From Bryobacterales bacterium (lineage in GTDB: Bacteria > Acidobacteriota > Terriglobia > Bryobacterales > Bryobacteraceae): a stretch of DNA of 64,000 nt. The translations under genes and the position numbers were made by a program. Below, piece by piece: positions 37,316 through 45,039 of this stretch (positions are counted from its first letter, which is position 1; every line of letters begins with the position of its first letter). The notes beneath the pieces are model-generated. The model was not told where the DNA came from. It was given only the letters and a program-made list of their open reading frames with translations, and searched no databases. The stretch is from the NCBI GenBank assembly GCA_016716385.1, contig JADJWL010000012.1:62001-126000 (forward strand), in the 5' to 3' direction.

Positions 37316-38891
37316 TCGGTTCAACTCGCGCATTCTGGCCTGCCTGATGATTCCCGCAAGTCTTGGGATGATCCCGCTTCTGGCTGTCGTGGATTCAGTG
37401 TCGATCGAGGGCCGTGTCACCGATGGGCTGACCGGGTTGCCCGTCGACGGCGCCGGGATCTCGCTTGTTCCCTGCGATGGCCGGCCGCCATCGGCATTGG
37501 CAACGAACGCCGATGGAGTCTTCGTCTATCGCGAAATTGAGCCCGGCTGCTACCGGGTCTTCGCGACGGGAAAAGGTTACTTGAGCGCCGGGAGCGGTGG
37601 GACCATGCACCTAAGGCGGGGGGAACGGCGCTCCGCGGTAGATTTCCGTTTGGAGAGGGGGTCCGTCCTCGCCGGGCGGGTACTCGACGAGGACTCGGAA
37701 CCGGTCGCCGATGCGAAAGTGATCGTGCTCCGGGCGCAATACGGCGCGGGATTCCGCCAGCTTCGTCCCGCGGGGGCAGCCGATGTCGATGAGCAGGGCG
37801 GGTACCGGATCGCAAACATTGCGCCAGGCCGTTATTTGCTGTATACCTGGGCTCCAAGCCTGGGGCGAGTTCCCGCCGATGAGGAAACGGGAGCGTACGC
37901 TCCCGGCTACTACTTCCCTGGTGCGGATCGCCTGGATTCAGCCGTGGAAGTTGAAGTCCGCCCGCGCGGCGAGGTCCATGGTATCGATTTCCGGTTGACC
38001 CGGTCGCGGGGCGTGGCGCTCGCGGGCAAGGTGATTCCCGCGATGAGTTTGAAGCGTCCCATCCGCGTCTATCTTGTTCCCGCGGAGTGGGTGGCGTATT
38101 ATGCCGCCAGCGTCCAGGTTCCGGCACGCGGTGGCCCGTTCCGGTTCCCGTCGGTCGCGCCAGGGAAGTACCGTCTGGTAGCCTCGGCCGAACGAACCAT
38201 CGCGGAAGCCACCGTGGAACTCGGAACGCAAGGTCTCGAAGACGCCGAGCTTCGACTGGACCCGCTGGCAAGCTGTCTGGTCCGAGTGACCGCCGAGGAG
38301 CCTGAGAAGCTCGTCTTCGGAAAGCTTGGCGTGGCGCTCGCGGTGAGCGATGCGTACCGGCCCCCGACGTTGCATGGGTCCTCGGTACAGCCAAACTTGA
38401 ATGCCGACGGCGAAGTCCACCTGACGCCGGCGCGCGGCAGGCCCGCGTACGTTTCTCTTGCGGGCCTTCCTGACGCTGTGTATGTGAAGTCGGCTCACTA
38501 TGGAGATGCGGACTTGTTGGAAGAGGTCTTTCAAGCCCCTCGGGATGCGGCGTGCCACATTGGGATCGGTCTCAGCAGCAAGGCATCCCAGGCAACCGGG
38601 GTCGTCAGGAACGAAGACGGCGAGCCGGTGCCGGCGGCGACGGTTGTGATGATTCCGGAATTCCGGCGGCGCAACACGTTCCGGTTCGTACGGTGGACGA
38701 CGACTGACGAAAATGGCTCCTACAGAATCGGCAGTCTGGAGCCCGGCGAATACAAGGTCTACGCCTGGACGGACGTGGAGCCGCACCGGTGGAACGATCC
38801 GGAGTTCCTGCGCCCGTACCTGAGCAAAGGGGAACGCGTCAAGGTGGAGCCCGAGGCCGTCAAGAGCGTCGGCCTGACGGCGTTGAACTGA
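37290..38891 (+). CDS. secreted carboxypeptidase-regulatory-like protein (paralogue 6)
   Basis: 533 residues from ATG 37290, with GGGGAG upstream. The first ten codons derive from the duplicated propeller fragment and precede a hydrophobic export segment (ILACLMIPASLGMIPLLAVV). Modules: IEGRVTDGLTGLPVDGAGIS, LAGRVLDEDSEPVADAKVIV and the C-terminal NEDGEPVPAATVVMIPEFRR. Its 3' 280 bp almost match the gene at 30166. No catalytic motif is seen. Confidence 0.75.
   Translation: MFDKLSHRYRFNSRILACLMIPASLGMIPLLAVVDSVSIEGRVTDGLTGLPVDGAGISLVPCDGRPPSALATNADGVFVYREIEPGCYRVFATGKGYLSAGSGGTMHLRRGERRSAVDFRLERGSVLAGRVLDEDSEPVADAKVIVLRAQYGAGFRQLRPAGAADVDEQGGYRIANIAPGRYLLYTWAPSLGRVPADEETGAYAPGYYFPGADRLDSAVEVEVRPRGEVHGIDFRLTRSRGVALAGKVIPAMSLKRPIRVYLVPAEWVAYYAASVQVPARGGPFRFPSVAPGKYRLVASAERTIAEATVELGTQGLEDAELRLDPLASCLVRVTAEEPEKLVFGKLGVALAVSDAYRPPTLHGSSVQPNLNADGEVHLTPARGRPAYVSLAGLPDAVYVKSAHYGDADLLEEVFQAPRDAACHIGIGLSSKASQATGVVRNEDGEPVPAATVVMIPEFRRRNTFRFVRWTTTDENGSYRIGSLEPGEYKVYAWTDVEPHRWNDPEFLRPYLSKGERVKVEPEAVKSVGLTALN
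38612..38891. repeat. conserved 3' block, copy B
   Basis: Partner of 31529-31806. Similarity stops at the stop codon, which suggests exchange limited to the 3' coding module. Confidence 0.75.
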
Positions 38892-38971
38892 AGGAGAGAA
38901 TCCGATGCGCAACGTGCCCTATATCCGCGCCTGCCCATGGGCATCACGCAGTACCGGCTTGCAGGTGGATT

Positions 38972-40546
38972 ATGAAGCGGCCCACACCAACAATGTCATA
39001 CATCCTGGTCCTCGCTATTCTGCTCTGTCTCCCGGCCGCTGGCTTCGCGGGGACCGTCTCCGGCCGGGTGCTTGACGCCGAGTCCGGCCGTGGCGTGACG
39101 CGGATGACCGTCCGGCTCAAGTCCGCCGCCCACCACTGGACCGCGCACGAAACCGCCACCAATGCCCAAGGCGCGTTCACGCTCCAGGACGTGCGCCCGG
39201 GACGCTACCGGCTCGTGGCGTCGAGCGAGGACCGGCGGTACGCCGAGGCCGAGTACGGCGCACCGAAGCCGGGGCGGCCGGGCGTCACTCTACAGATCGG
39301 CGGCGACGACCTGGCGGAGCTCGAGATCCCGGTGGTGCGCGGAGCCGTCGTCACCGGCGGCGTGCGGAACCACGAGGGGCAGCCGTTCGCGCGCGTCCAG
39401 GTGACGCTGCTCGCCGAAAGCTACCGCAACGGGTTCCGGCAGTTCCTGCCACAGGGGCGCGCCATGACGGACGACCGCGGCGAGTACCGCGTGTTCGGCC
39501 TCGCGGCCGGGCGCTACGTGGCGCAGGCGAGTGTGATGCCCGTGCTGCGGTCGGGCTACCCGAAGGACGAGGCGCGCGAGGAGGGTTACTTCACCGCGTA
39601 CTACGCACCGGGGACGACCGGCGCCGGCGATGCCTCGGTGCTGGACGTGGGGCCGGGAGCTGAACTGCGCGGCATCGATTTTCAACTGCGCAAGGAGCGC
39701 GGGGTGCGCGTGCGGGGGCGGGTGGAGAGGCAGGTCCAGGGACCGCCGATCGCGGTGTTCCTCACGCCGGACGAATGGGCGGCGCACAGCGGCGTCAACC
39801 AGACATGGGTGGGGCCGGAGGGCGAGTTCGAATTCTCACGCGTGGCGCCGGGGGCGTATACGCTGACCGCGCGCAGCGTCCCGGCGGCGGTGCGGCGGCC
39901 GCTCGCGGTGGGTTATGACGACATCGAGGGCATCGAGCTGGTGCTGGACGCGGGCGCCGAGGTGCGGGTGGCGGTGCGCGCCGATCCGCCCGGCAGCGTG
40001 CCGCTCGATGGGGTGGGCGTCGCGCTCCGGACGCCACGGCAGGCCGATCCGGCGCTGCTGCTGGACGCCTGCGCGCCGAACCTGGGCGCCGACGGGGCCG
40101 CGCAATTTCCGGCGACACCGCGCGATCGCTACTACGTCACGGTGTGCGGCGTGCCGGAGGGGGCGTACGTGGCGTCCGCCGCGGCGCTGGCGCAGCCGCT
40201 GGACTTGACCGAGGGCACGGCATTCGGGGCGGAGGTGGTGCTGCGCGGGGGCGCGGGCCGGGTCGTGGGCAAGGTGGGGGACGGGGTCGCGGCGGCGACG
40301 GTGCTGCTGGTCCCGCAGTTCCATTCGGAAAACCGCTTCCGCTTCCTGCGCGCGGCGACGGCGGATACGAACGGAGAATTCGCGATCGACAACCTGGAGC
40401 CGAGAGAATACCGGGCGTACGCGTGGGCGGACATCGAGCCGTTCGCCTGGAATCAGCCGGGATTTCTGGAACCGGACCCGGGTGTCGCCGTCACGGTGGA
40501 GCCGGGGTCGGAGGCGCGGCTGGAGTTGCCTGTGAAGGAAGACTGA
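38972..40546 (+). CDS. secreted carboxypeptidase-regulatory-like protein (paralogue 7)
   Basis: 524 residues from ATG 38972 (AGGTGG upstream; ATG 38993 is an alternative). Signal peptide ILVLAILLCLPAAGFAGT. Modules: VSGRVLDAESGRGVTRMTVR, VTGGVRNHEGQPFARVQVTL and a C-terminal GEFAIDNLEPREYRAYAWAD matching the subfamily of the genes at 30166 and 37290. It is last in the array. Between the previous stop and this start a short ORF (ATG 38904 after AAGGAGAG) is visible but not called. Confidence 0.75.
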   Translation: MKRPTPTMSYILVLAILLCLPAAGFAGTVSGRVLDAESGRGVTRMTVRLKSAAHHWTAHETATNAQGAFTLQDVRPGRYRLVASSEDRRYAEAEYGAPKPGRPGVTLQIGGDDLAELEIPVVRGAVVTGGVRNHEGQPFARVQVTLLAESYRNGFRQFLPQGRAMTDDRGEYRVFGLAAGRYVAQASVMPVLRSGYPKDEAREEGYFTAYYAPGTTGAGDASVLDVGPGAELRGIDFQLRKERGVRVRGRVERQVQGPPIAVFLTPDEWAAHSGVNQTWVGPEGEFEFSRVAPGAYTLTARSVPAAVRRPLAVGYDDIEGIELVLDAGAEVRVAVRADPPGSVPLDGVGVALRTPRQADPALLLDACAPNLGADGAAQFPATPRDRYYVTVCGVPEGAYVASAAALAQPLDLTEGTAFGAEVVLRGGAGRVVGKVGDGVAAATVLLVPQFHSENRFRFLRAATADTNGEFAIDNLEPREYRAYAWADIEPFAWNQPGFLEPDPGVAVTVEPGSEARLELPVKED

Positions 40547-40575
40547 CCGCATCTCCGGGTGCTTTCGAATCCCGC

Positions 40576-40581
40576 TAGACT
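40576..40581 (+). promoter_or_regulatory. -10-like TAGACT before AraC gene
   Basis: TAGACT ends 7 nt before GTG 40589. It supports a start there rather than at the upstream GTG 40559. Confidence 0.4.
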
Positions 40582-40588
40582 TGTGGAC

Positions 40589-41494
40589 GTGGCCCACGCC
40601 GCCGAAGGCTTCTTGCTGCCGCAGGTCAATCGCGATGCTGCGCAGAGCTACCACACGTTGCCGCCAGGAGCCGCGTTACACGGTATCGTAGAAGCCCTCT
40701 GGCTCTACGAGAGCTATTCTCCTCCCCATTGTTTTGAGCGGGTGCTTCCCTCGGGAACGGTTGAAATCGTCTTCAATCTCGCCGGCGGGGACATGCGCTG
40801 TTACGACCCCGAGACGATGCGTTGCGTCCAGGTCCGCAGCCCGATCGTCACCGGTGTACACCGGCGCCATTTCGTCATCGATACGGAGCAGCAGCGCTCG
40901 ATTATGGGCGTCGGGTTTTCGCCGGCCGGGGCGTGGCGGTGGCTGGGCGTCCCGCCGGACGAACTCGCCGACCGGCATGTGGAACTTGAGGCGCTGCTGG
41001 GCCCCGCGGTGCGTCAATGGGAGGAAATCCTGAGGGACGCCGGCGGGCCACGCCAGCGGTTGGAGCGTCTGAACGCGATTCTGGAGAGGAACCGTCTGCG
41101 TGAGGCACACCCTGCCGTGGAATGGGCGGTGGAGCAGATTTGCGGATACCCCAGTGACATCCGTGTGGATCATCTGGCGGAGGAGTGTCAGTTGAGCGCC
41201 CGGCGATTCAGTCACCTGTTCACGAGGCAGGTCGGCATTGCGCCGAAGGGATTTATCCGGATCCGGCGCTTCCAGGCTGCTCTCGCTGAGATTCGCAAGC
41301 GCGGCAGTTTCGATTGGAGTGCGCTAGCAGTCTCCACAGGGTTCGCGGACCAGTCTCACCTGATTCGCGAATTCAAGGCATTCACCGGCCTGACGCCGAA
41401 TGCCTATGCTGCGATGCATCGGAGTTGGGGAAAGCATGTGCCCCGGGCTGAACAGGACCAGATCTGTCCGCTCGTGGTAGACCCCGCGGGGTAG
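40589..41494 (+). CDS. AraC-family transcriptional regulator
   Basis: About 301 residues. The start is uncertain: GTG 40559, 40583 and 40589 are in frame, and 40589 fits the -10 element. The N-terminal part is a DUF6597-like cupin-type sensor (LPSGTVEIVFNLAGG, SPIVTGVHRRHFVID, MGVGFSPAGAWRWLG). The C-terminal two helix-turn-helices are clear: VDHLAEECQLSARRFSHLF, and DWSALAVSTGFADQSHLIRE with FTGLTPNAY. It probably controls the adjacent NmrA-like gene. Confidence 0.85.
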   Translation: MAHAAEGFLLPQVNRDAAQSYHTLPPGAALHGIVEALWLYESYSPPHCFERVLPSGTVEIVFNLAGGDMRCYDPETMRCVQVRSPIVTGVHRRHFVIDTEQQRSIMGVGFSPAGAWRWLGVPPDELADRHVELEALLGPAVRQWEEILRDAGGPRQRLERLNAILERNRLREAHPAVEWAVEQICGYPSDIRVDHLAEECQLSARRFSHLFTRQVGIAPKGFIRIRRFQAALAEIRKRGSFDWSALAVSTGFADQSHLIREFKAFTGLTPNAYAAMHRSWGKHVPRAEQDQICPLVVDPAG

Positions 41495-41551
41495 ATCTCA
41501 CGGTTTGTTCAGGGCTTCCGATTTCTTCAATACAGCCGGAAGACACATCGC

Positions 41552-41557
41552 TAGATT
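41552..41557 (+). promoter_or_regulatory. -10 element TAGATT, leaderless start
   Basis: TAGATT ends 6 nt before ATG 41564; the spacer GGGGGC contains no clear ribosome-binding site at a normal distance. Confidence 0.45.
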
Positions 41558-41563
41558 GGGGGC

Positions 41564-42445
41564 ATGGTTACGATCACCACCCCCACTGGAAAGATTGGTG
41601 CAGGAGTCCTGCGTGAACTCCTTGCAAGAGACGTCTCTCCGCTGCGAGTGCTCGTGCGCGACCGGCGCACACTCCCGGCAGTCGAACAAGACCGCCTTGC
41701 GATTGTAGAAGGCGACCTCCGTCGCCCCGATACTCTCCGACGTGCCTTCGACGGTGCTACCGCCCTGTTCTGGTGCCAGCCAGACTGCCCCGACGCAGTG
41801 GACTACGTGGGCGCGTACGAAGAGCTCGCGATAAGTGCCCGCGACGCCATTCGCGCCTGCGGCGTCTCGCGGGTTGTGGCGATTTCGGCGGCGGGTTTGC
41901 CAGGGGATCGTCCGGCGGGCCCCATCACGGCATTGCACCGGATGGAGTCCAGGCTGGGTGAGTCCGGTGCAGCGTGCCGCTTCCTCCGTTGCGGATCGTT
42001 CTACGAAAACCTTCTGTGGCAGTGGGACAGCATCTCGACCCAGGGAGTCTTCAGCTATTGCATGCCGGGCGACCGGCCTGGCCCGCAACTGGCGACCGCT
42101 GACATTGCCACAGTTGCGGCGCGTCTGCTGGCAACGCCCGGTTGGGACGATCGTCAGGCTATTCCGCTCCTTGGTCCAGAGGATCTCAGCTACAACGACA
42201 TGGCTGCGGAACTGACCCGCGAACTCGGCCGGCCCGTTCGTTACGAAGCCATGCCCCCTGGCGCCTACGCGGACCTGCTGGTCTCAATGGGACAGAGCGA
42301 GGATGCGGCCAGAGGCTTGGTGAACATGTTCGAGTACCTTGCCCATGGATACCAAACGGACGCAGCCGCGGACCGGTCCTTGACCCCGACCACGCTGGCG
42401 CAATGGATCCGCTTGCACGCGGCAGGCAGGCCAGTCAATCCGTGA
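41564..42445 (+). CDS. NmrA-like NAD(P)-binding oxidoreductase/sensor
   Basis: 293 residues. The Rossmann motif is at the extreme N-terminus (MVTITTPTGKIGAGVLRELL), followed by VLVRDRRTLPA and VEGDLRRPDTLRRAFDGATA, and VVAISAAGLPG at the position of the SDR active-site strand. The Tyr-x3-Lys catalytic pair is not evident, as usual for atypical NmrA-like SDRs. Such proteins act as redox sensors or quinone/azo reductases. It follows the AraC gene by 69 bp. Confidence 0.8.
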   Translation: MVTITTPTGKIGAGVLRELLARDVSPLRVLVRDRRTLPAVEQDRLAIVEGDLRRPDTLRRAFDGATALFWCQPDCPDAVDYVGAYEELAISARDAIRACGVSRVVAISAAGLPGDRPAGPITALHRMESRLGESGAACRFLRCGSFYENLLWQWDSISTQGVFSYCMPGDRPGPQLATADIATVAARLLATPGWDDRQAIPLLGPEDLSYNDMAAELTRELGRPVRYEAMPPGAYADLLVSMGQSEDAARGLVNMFEYLAHGYQTDAAADRSLTPTTLAQWIRLHAAGRPVNP

Positions 42446-42653
42446 GCAGTCTCCGGGCGTCGACCGAGCCCCTGCTGGTGAAGCGGCTTGCCCTTGATCG
42501 AGCAGGATCCGGTTCATGCGACCAGATCCTCTTCTTCCCCTGGAGATCCTGGCCACCTATCCCAGGCTCGACGCTGATCCGGTCAAACCCGGGAAACTGG
42601 GCAATGACTCGATCTCAAGCTTAAGTTCAGCGGAAGGTGGTCCCGCCCCGCGC
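42446..42653. other. intergenic, possible DUF433/DUF5615 remnants
   Basis: On the plus strand ILATYPRLDADPV (from ATG 42516) recalls a DUF433 antitoxin. On the minus strand MNRILLDQG (from 42515) recalls the start of a DUF5615 PIN-like toxin. Both break down within about 20 residues. No gene is called; the resemblance may be chance. Confidence 0.2.
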
Positions 42654-42659
42654 CATAAT
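42654..42659 (+). promoter_or_regulatory. -10 element CATAAT, leaderless start
   Basis: CATAAT ends 6 nt before ATG 42666. Confidence 0.45.
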
Positions 42660-42665
42660 TTGAAG

Positions 42666-44228
42666 ATGCGACAGGCGGGCTACCAGGCGGAACTTGAATT
42701 GGCGGTCGAAGCCGCCAGGACCGCCGGGGCGCTGCTGCTGGACGAATTCTACCGCCCCGGCGGACCGCGCGGGCACGGCGCGCACGCCGAAGCCGACCGC
42801 CCCGCGGAAGAACGGATCGCGCGCCTGCTGCGCGACGCTTTCCCGGAGTACGGCTACCTCGGCGAGGAACTGGGCCGTCTCGCCGAGGCCCGAGACCCCG
42901 GAAAACACACCTGGCTCATCGATCCCAACGACGGCACGCACAGCTATCTGCGCGGCTGGCGCGGTCCGGCGGTGTCGGTGGCGCTCGTGCGCGCGGGCGA
43001 GCCGGTGCTGGGCGTGGTCTACGCGTACGCGGCGCCCGACGACCGCGGCGACCTGATCGGCTGGGCCGAAGGGTGCGGTCCGGTCAAGCGGAACGGCGTT
43101 GCCGTGCGCCGCGCGTGGCCCGTCGAAGCCGGCAGCGACTGCGTGGTGCTGGTGGCGAGCGGGGCGGACCGCCGCGCCGCCGCCAACGCGGCCGCCCTGT
43201 ATCCTATGCGGTACCGCGTGATGCCGAGCATCGCCTACCGTCTGGCGCTGGCCGCCGCGGGAGAGGGCGACGTCGCGATCTCCCTGCACAACCCGCGCGA
43301 TTGGGACTATGCGGCCGGCCACGCACTGCTGCGCGGCGCGGGCGCCGAACTGTACCGCCGGTCCGGGGGGCCGGTGACCTACGGTCCGGACGGCGTCAGC
43401 GGCTGCGGCGGGCGCTGCTACGGCGGGGCGTGGCCGCTGGTGGATCGCCTGGTGGACATCGATTGGGAACGGCTCATCGAGCAGCCGGAAACGTCGCCGG
43501 GACTGGCGCGGCCCGTGGCGGGGCAGGCGGTGCGGGACGCGGAATTGCTGCAGCGGGCGCAGGGATGCCTGCTGGGGCAACTGGGTCCGGGTCAACCGGA
43601 TGCCGGCGCGGAACTGGCGATCCTGCTGGCGCGCGCGCTGCTGGAATCCGGCGGCTACACGGCGGAAGCCGCCGCCCGCGCCTATGCCGGCCGGTCGGGA
43701 AGCCCGCTGGCCCGGGCCTGTGTCCTGGGGATCGCCGGGTCGGGCCGGCCCTTCGACACCGTCGAGGCCTGGGCCGCGACAGACGCGGCGCTCACCGGCG
43801 CGGATGCCGCCGCCTGCGACGCGGCGGGCGTCGCGGCCAGCGCACTGGCGTTCGCGATCCGCTGGGGAGCGAGTCCGGCGGGCGTGCTGCAACACGCGGA
43901 AGGAAGGGCGGCGGTCCGGGGAGTGCACGCGCAGGTGCGCCGCGCACTGGCTGCCAGGGGCGAGTTCGAGAACACGGTGCTGGCTGAACTGAGCGAGGGT
44001 TTCGACGCATTGCGCCATGCCGCAACGTTCACCGGCGGGGGAACATTCGCGGGCGCGCTATTGGGAGCAACGTTCGGCCGCGACGCCATTCCGCGCGCGC
44101 AGCGGGAGCAAGTCCTCACCTGCCGCCCGATCGCGGGACTGGCCGGAGTGACCGAACCCCGGCCTCCGGCGTGCTGGCCTGTCGATGCGCTGATCGTGGC
44201 GGAGCGGCTGTTGACGCTCGAACGCTAA
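42666..44228 (+). CDS. inositol-monophosphatase-like domain fused to degenerate ADP-ribosylglycohydrolase
   Basis: 520 residues. Residues 1-265 are an IMPase-type phosphatase with GEELG (66-70), WLIDPNDGTHSYL (83-95) and the C-terminal WDYAAG (213-218), so the Mg-binding set appears complete. Residues about 297-480 align with ADP-ribosylglycohydrolases (RAQGCLLGQLG, LAILLARALLESGGY, GALLGATFGRDAIP). There the catalytic DDT motif reads AGA and the GGDTDT motif reads TGGGTF, so hydrolase activity is probably lost. The second domain may bind rather than cleave a ligand. Confidence 0.8.
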   Translation: MRQAGYQAELELAVEAARTAGALLLDEFYRPGGPRGHGAHAEADRPAEERIARLLRDAFPEYGYLGEELGRLAEARDPGKHTWLIDPNDGTHSYLRGWRGPAVSVALVRAGEPVLGVVYAYAAPDDRGDLIGWAEGCGPVKRNGVAVRRAWPVEAGSDCVVLVASGADRRAAANAAALYPMRYRVMPSIAYRLALAAAGEGDVAISLHNPRDWDYAAGHALLRGAGAELYRRSGGPVTYGPDGVSGCGGRCYGGAWPLVDRLVDIDWERLIEQPETSPGLARPVAGQAVRDAELLQRAQGCLLGQLGPGQPDAGAELAILLARALLESGGYTAEAAARAYAGRSGSPLARACVLGIAGSGRPFDTVEAWAATDAALTGADAAACDAAGVAASALAFAIRWGASPAGVLQHAEGRAAVRGVHAQVRRALAARGEFENTVLAELSEGFDALRHAATFTGGGTFAGALLGATFGRDAIPRAQREQVLTCRPIAGLAGVTEPRPPACWPVDALIVAERLLTLER

Positions 44229-44373
44229 ATAAGCGGATCCGCCTCGGTCTCGGATTCCGCCAACGCCCGGCCGTGAACTTGCGCGCGGAAGGGGGCACTC
44301 GGAGCGACGCGAATCCGCTCTCCGCTGCCTGGATTCCCCTCCGGGCCAAGCCGGAAGCAGCCTCTCCCTGTGC

Positions 44374-45027
44374 CTACAGCGTGAACGTCAGCACGCCGGT
44401 TGCGATCAGCGCACACGCCCAGATCACATCCAAGTTGAACCAGGCTTTGCGCAGCAGGCCGACGCCGAGTTTCTCGAAAACCAGCCACGCCGCGGCGGCC
44501 GTTACGGCCAGGTAGCCCAGTCCGTGGATGCCCGTTGCCAGGAACGCCGTCATCGGCGTGCCCGCGGCACTTGCATGCGCGTGGCACGACGCGGCTTCAG
44601 CGGCGGGGGCCATGCCGAGGAACACCGGGACCACCATCAGTCCGGCGCCGTGAGCGGTCGCCATCAGGAACGACCACGCCGTGAGTCCCCGGAAGCCGAC
44701 GCGCATGCCGCCGAAGCGGCTGTGACAGCCGCGGAACAGCCGGTAGACGCCCATGCCGATCAGAAACAGCGCCACCGGCCAGCGCATCGCGCTCAGCGGA
44801 ATCATCGCCCCGGCCGCCACCGCGATCAGCACCGCCACGCCGACCGCCAGGGCGTGTCCTAATCCCAGCGGCAGCAGGGAGCGCCACACCGCGCTCCCGC
44901 TCCGCTCCTGCATCCCGAGGGCGACGGCGAACAGCCAGCCCATCCCCGGATTGATGCCGTGGAAGGCGCCCAGTCCGGCGAGCGCCATCCAACCCCAGAA
45001 CGTCCCGTCCATCGTCGTCGCATCCAT
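44374..45027 (-). CDS. polytopic membrane protein linked to methanethiol oxidase
   Basis: 217 residues with about six hydrophobic segments (WMALAGLGAFHGINPGMGWL, ALAVGVAVLIAVAAGAMIPL, FLMATAHGAGLMVVPVFLGM). Conserved-looking histidines (FHGINPG, LGHAL, HGAGL) and a CHAHAS loop recall NicO/RcnA-type metal transporters, but I cannot assign it firmly. A strong ribosome-binding site, TAAGGAGG, overlaps the SBP56 stop codon 12 bp upstream, so the two genes form an operon. Confidence 0.6.
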   Translation of the reverse strand: MDATTMDGTFWGWMALAGLGAFHGINPGMGWLFAVALGMQERSGSAVWRSLLPLGLGHALAVGVAVLIAVAAGAMIPLSAMRWPVALFLIGMGVYRLFRGCHSRFGGMRVGFRGLTAWSFLMATAHGAGLMVVPVFLGMAPAAEAASCHAHASAAGTPMTAFLATGIHGLGYLAVTAAAAWLVFEKLGVGLLRKAWFNLDVIWACALIATGVLTFTL

Positions 45028-45039
45028 GGTCTGGCCTCC

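Noticed and set aside
42284..42556. DUF433/DUF5615 toxin-antitoxin pair
   Set aside because: Resemblance limited to about 10-13 residues on each of two opposite strands; may be chance.
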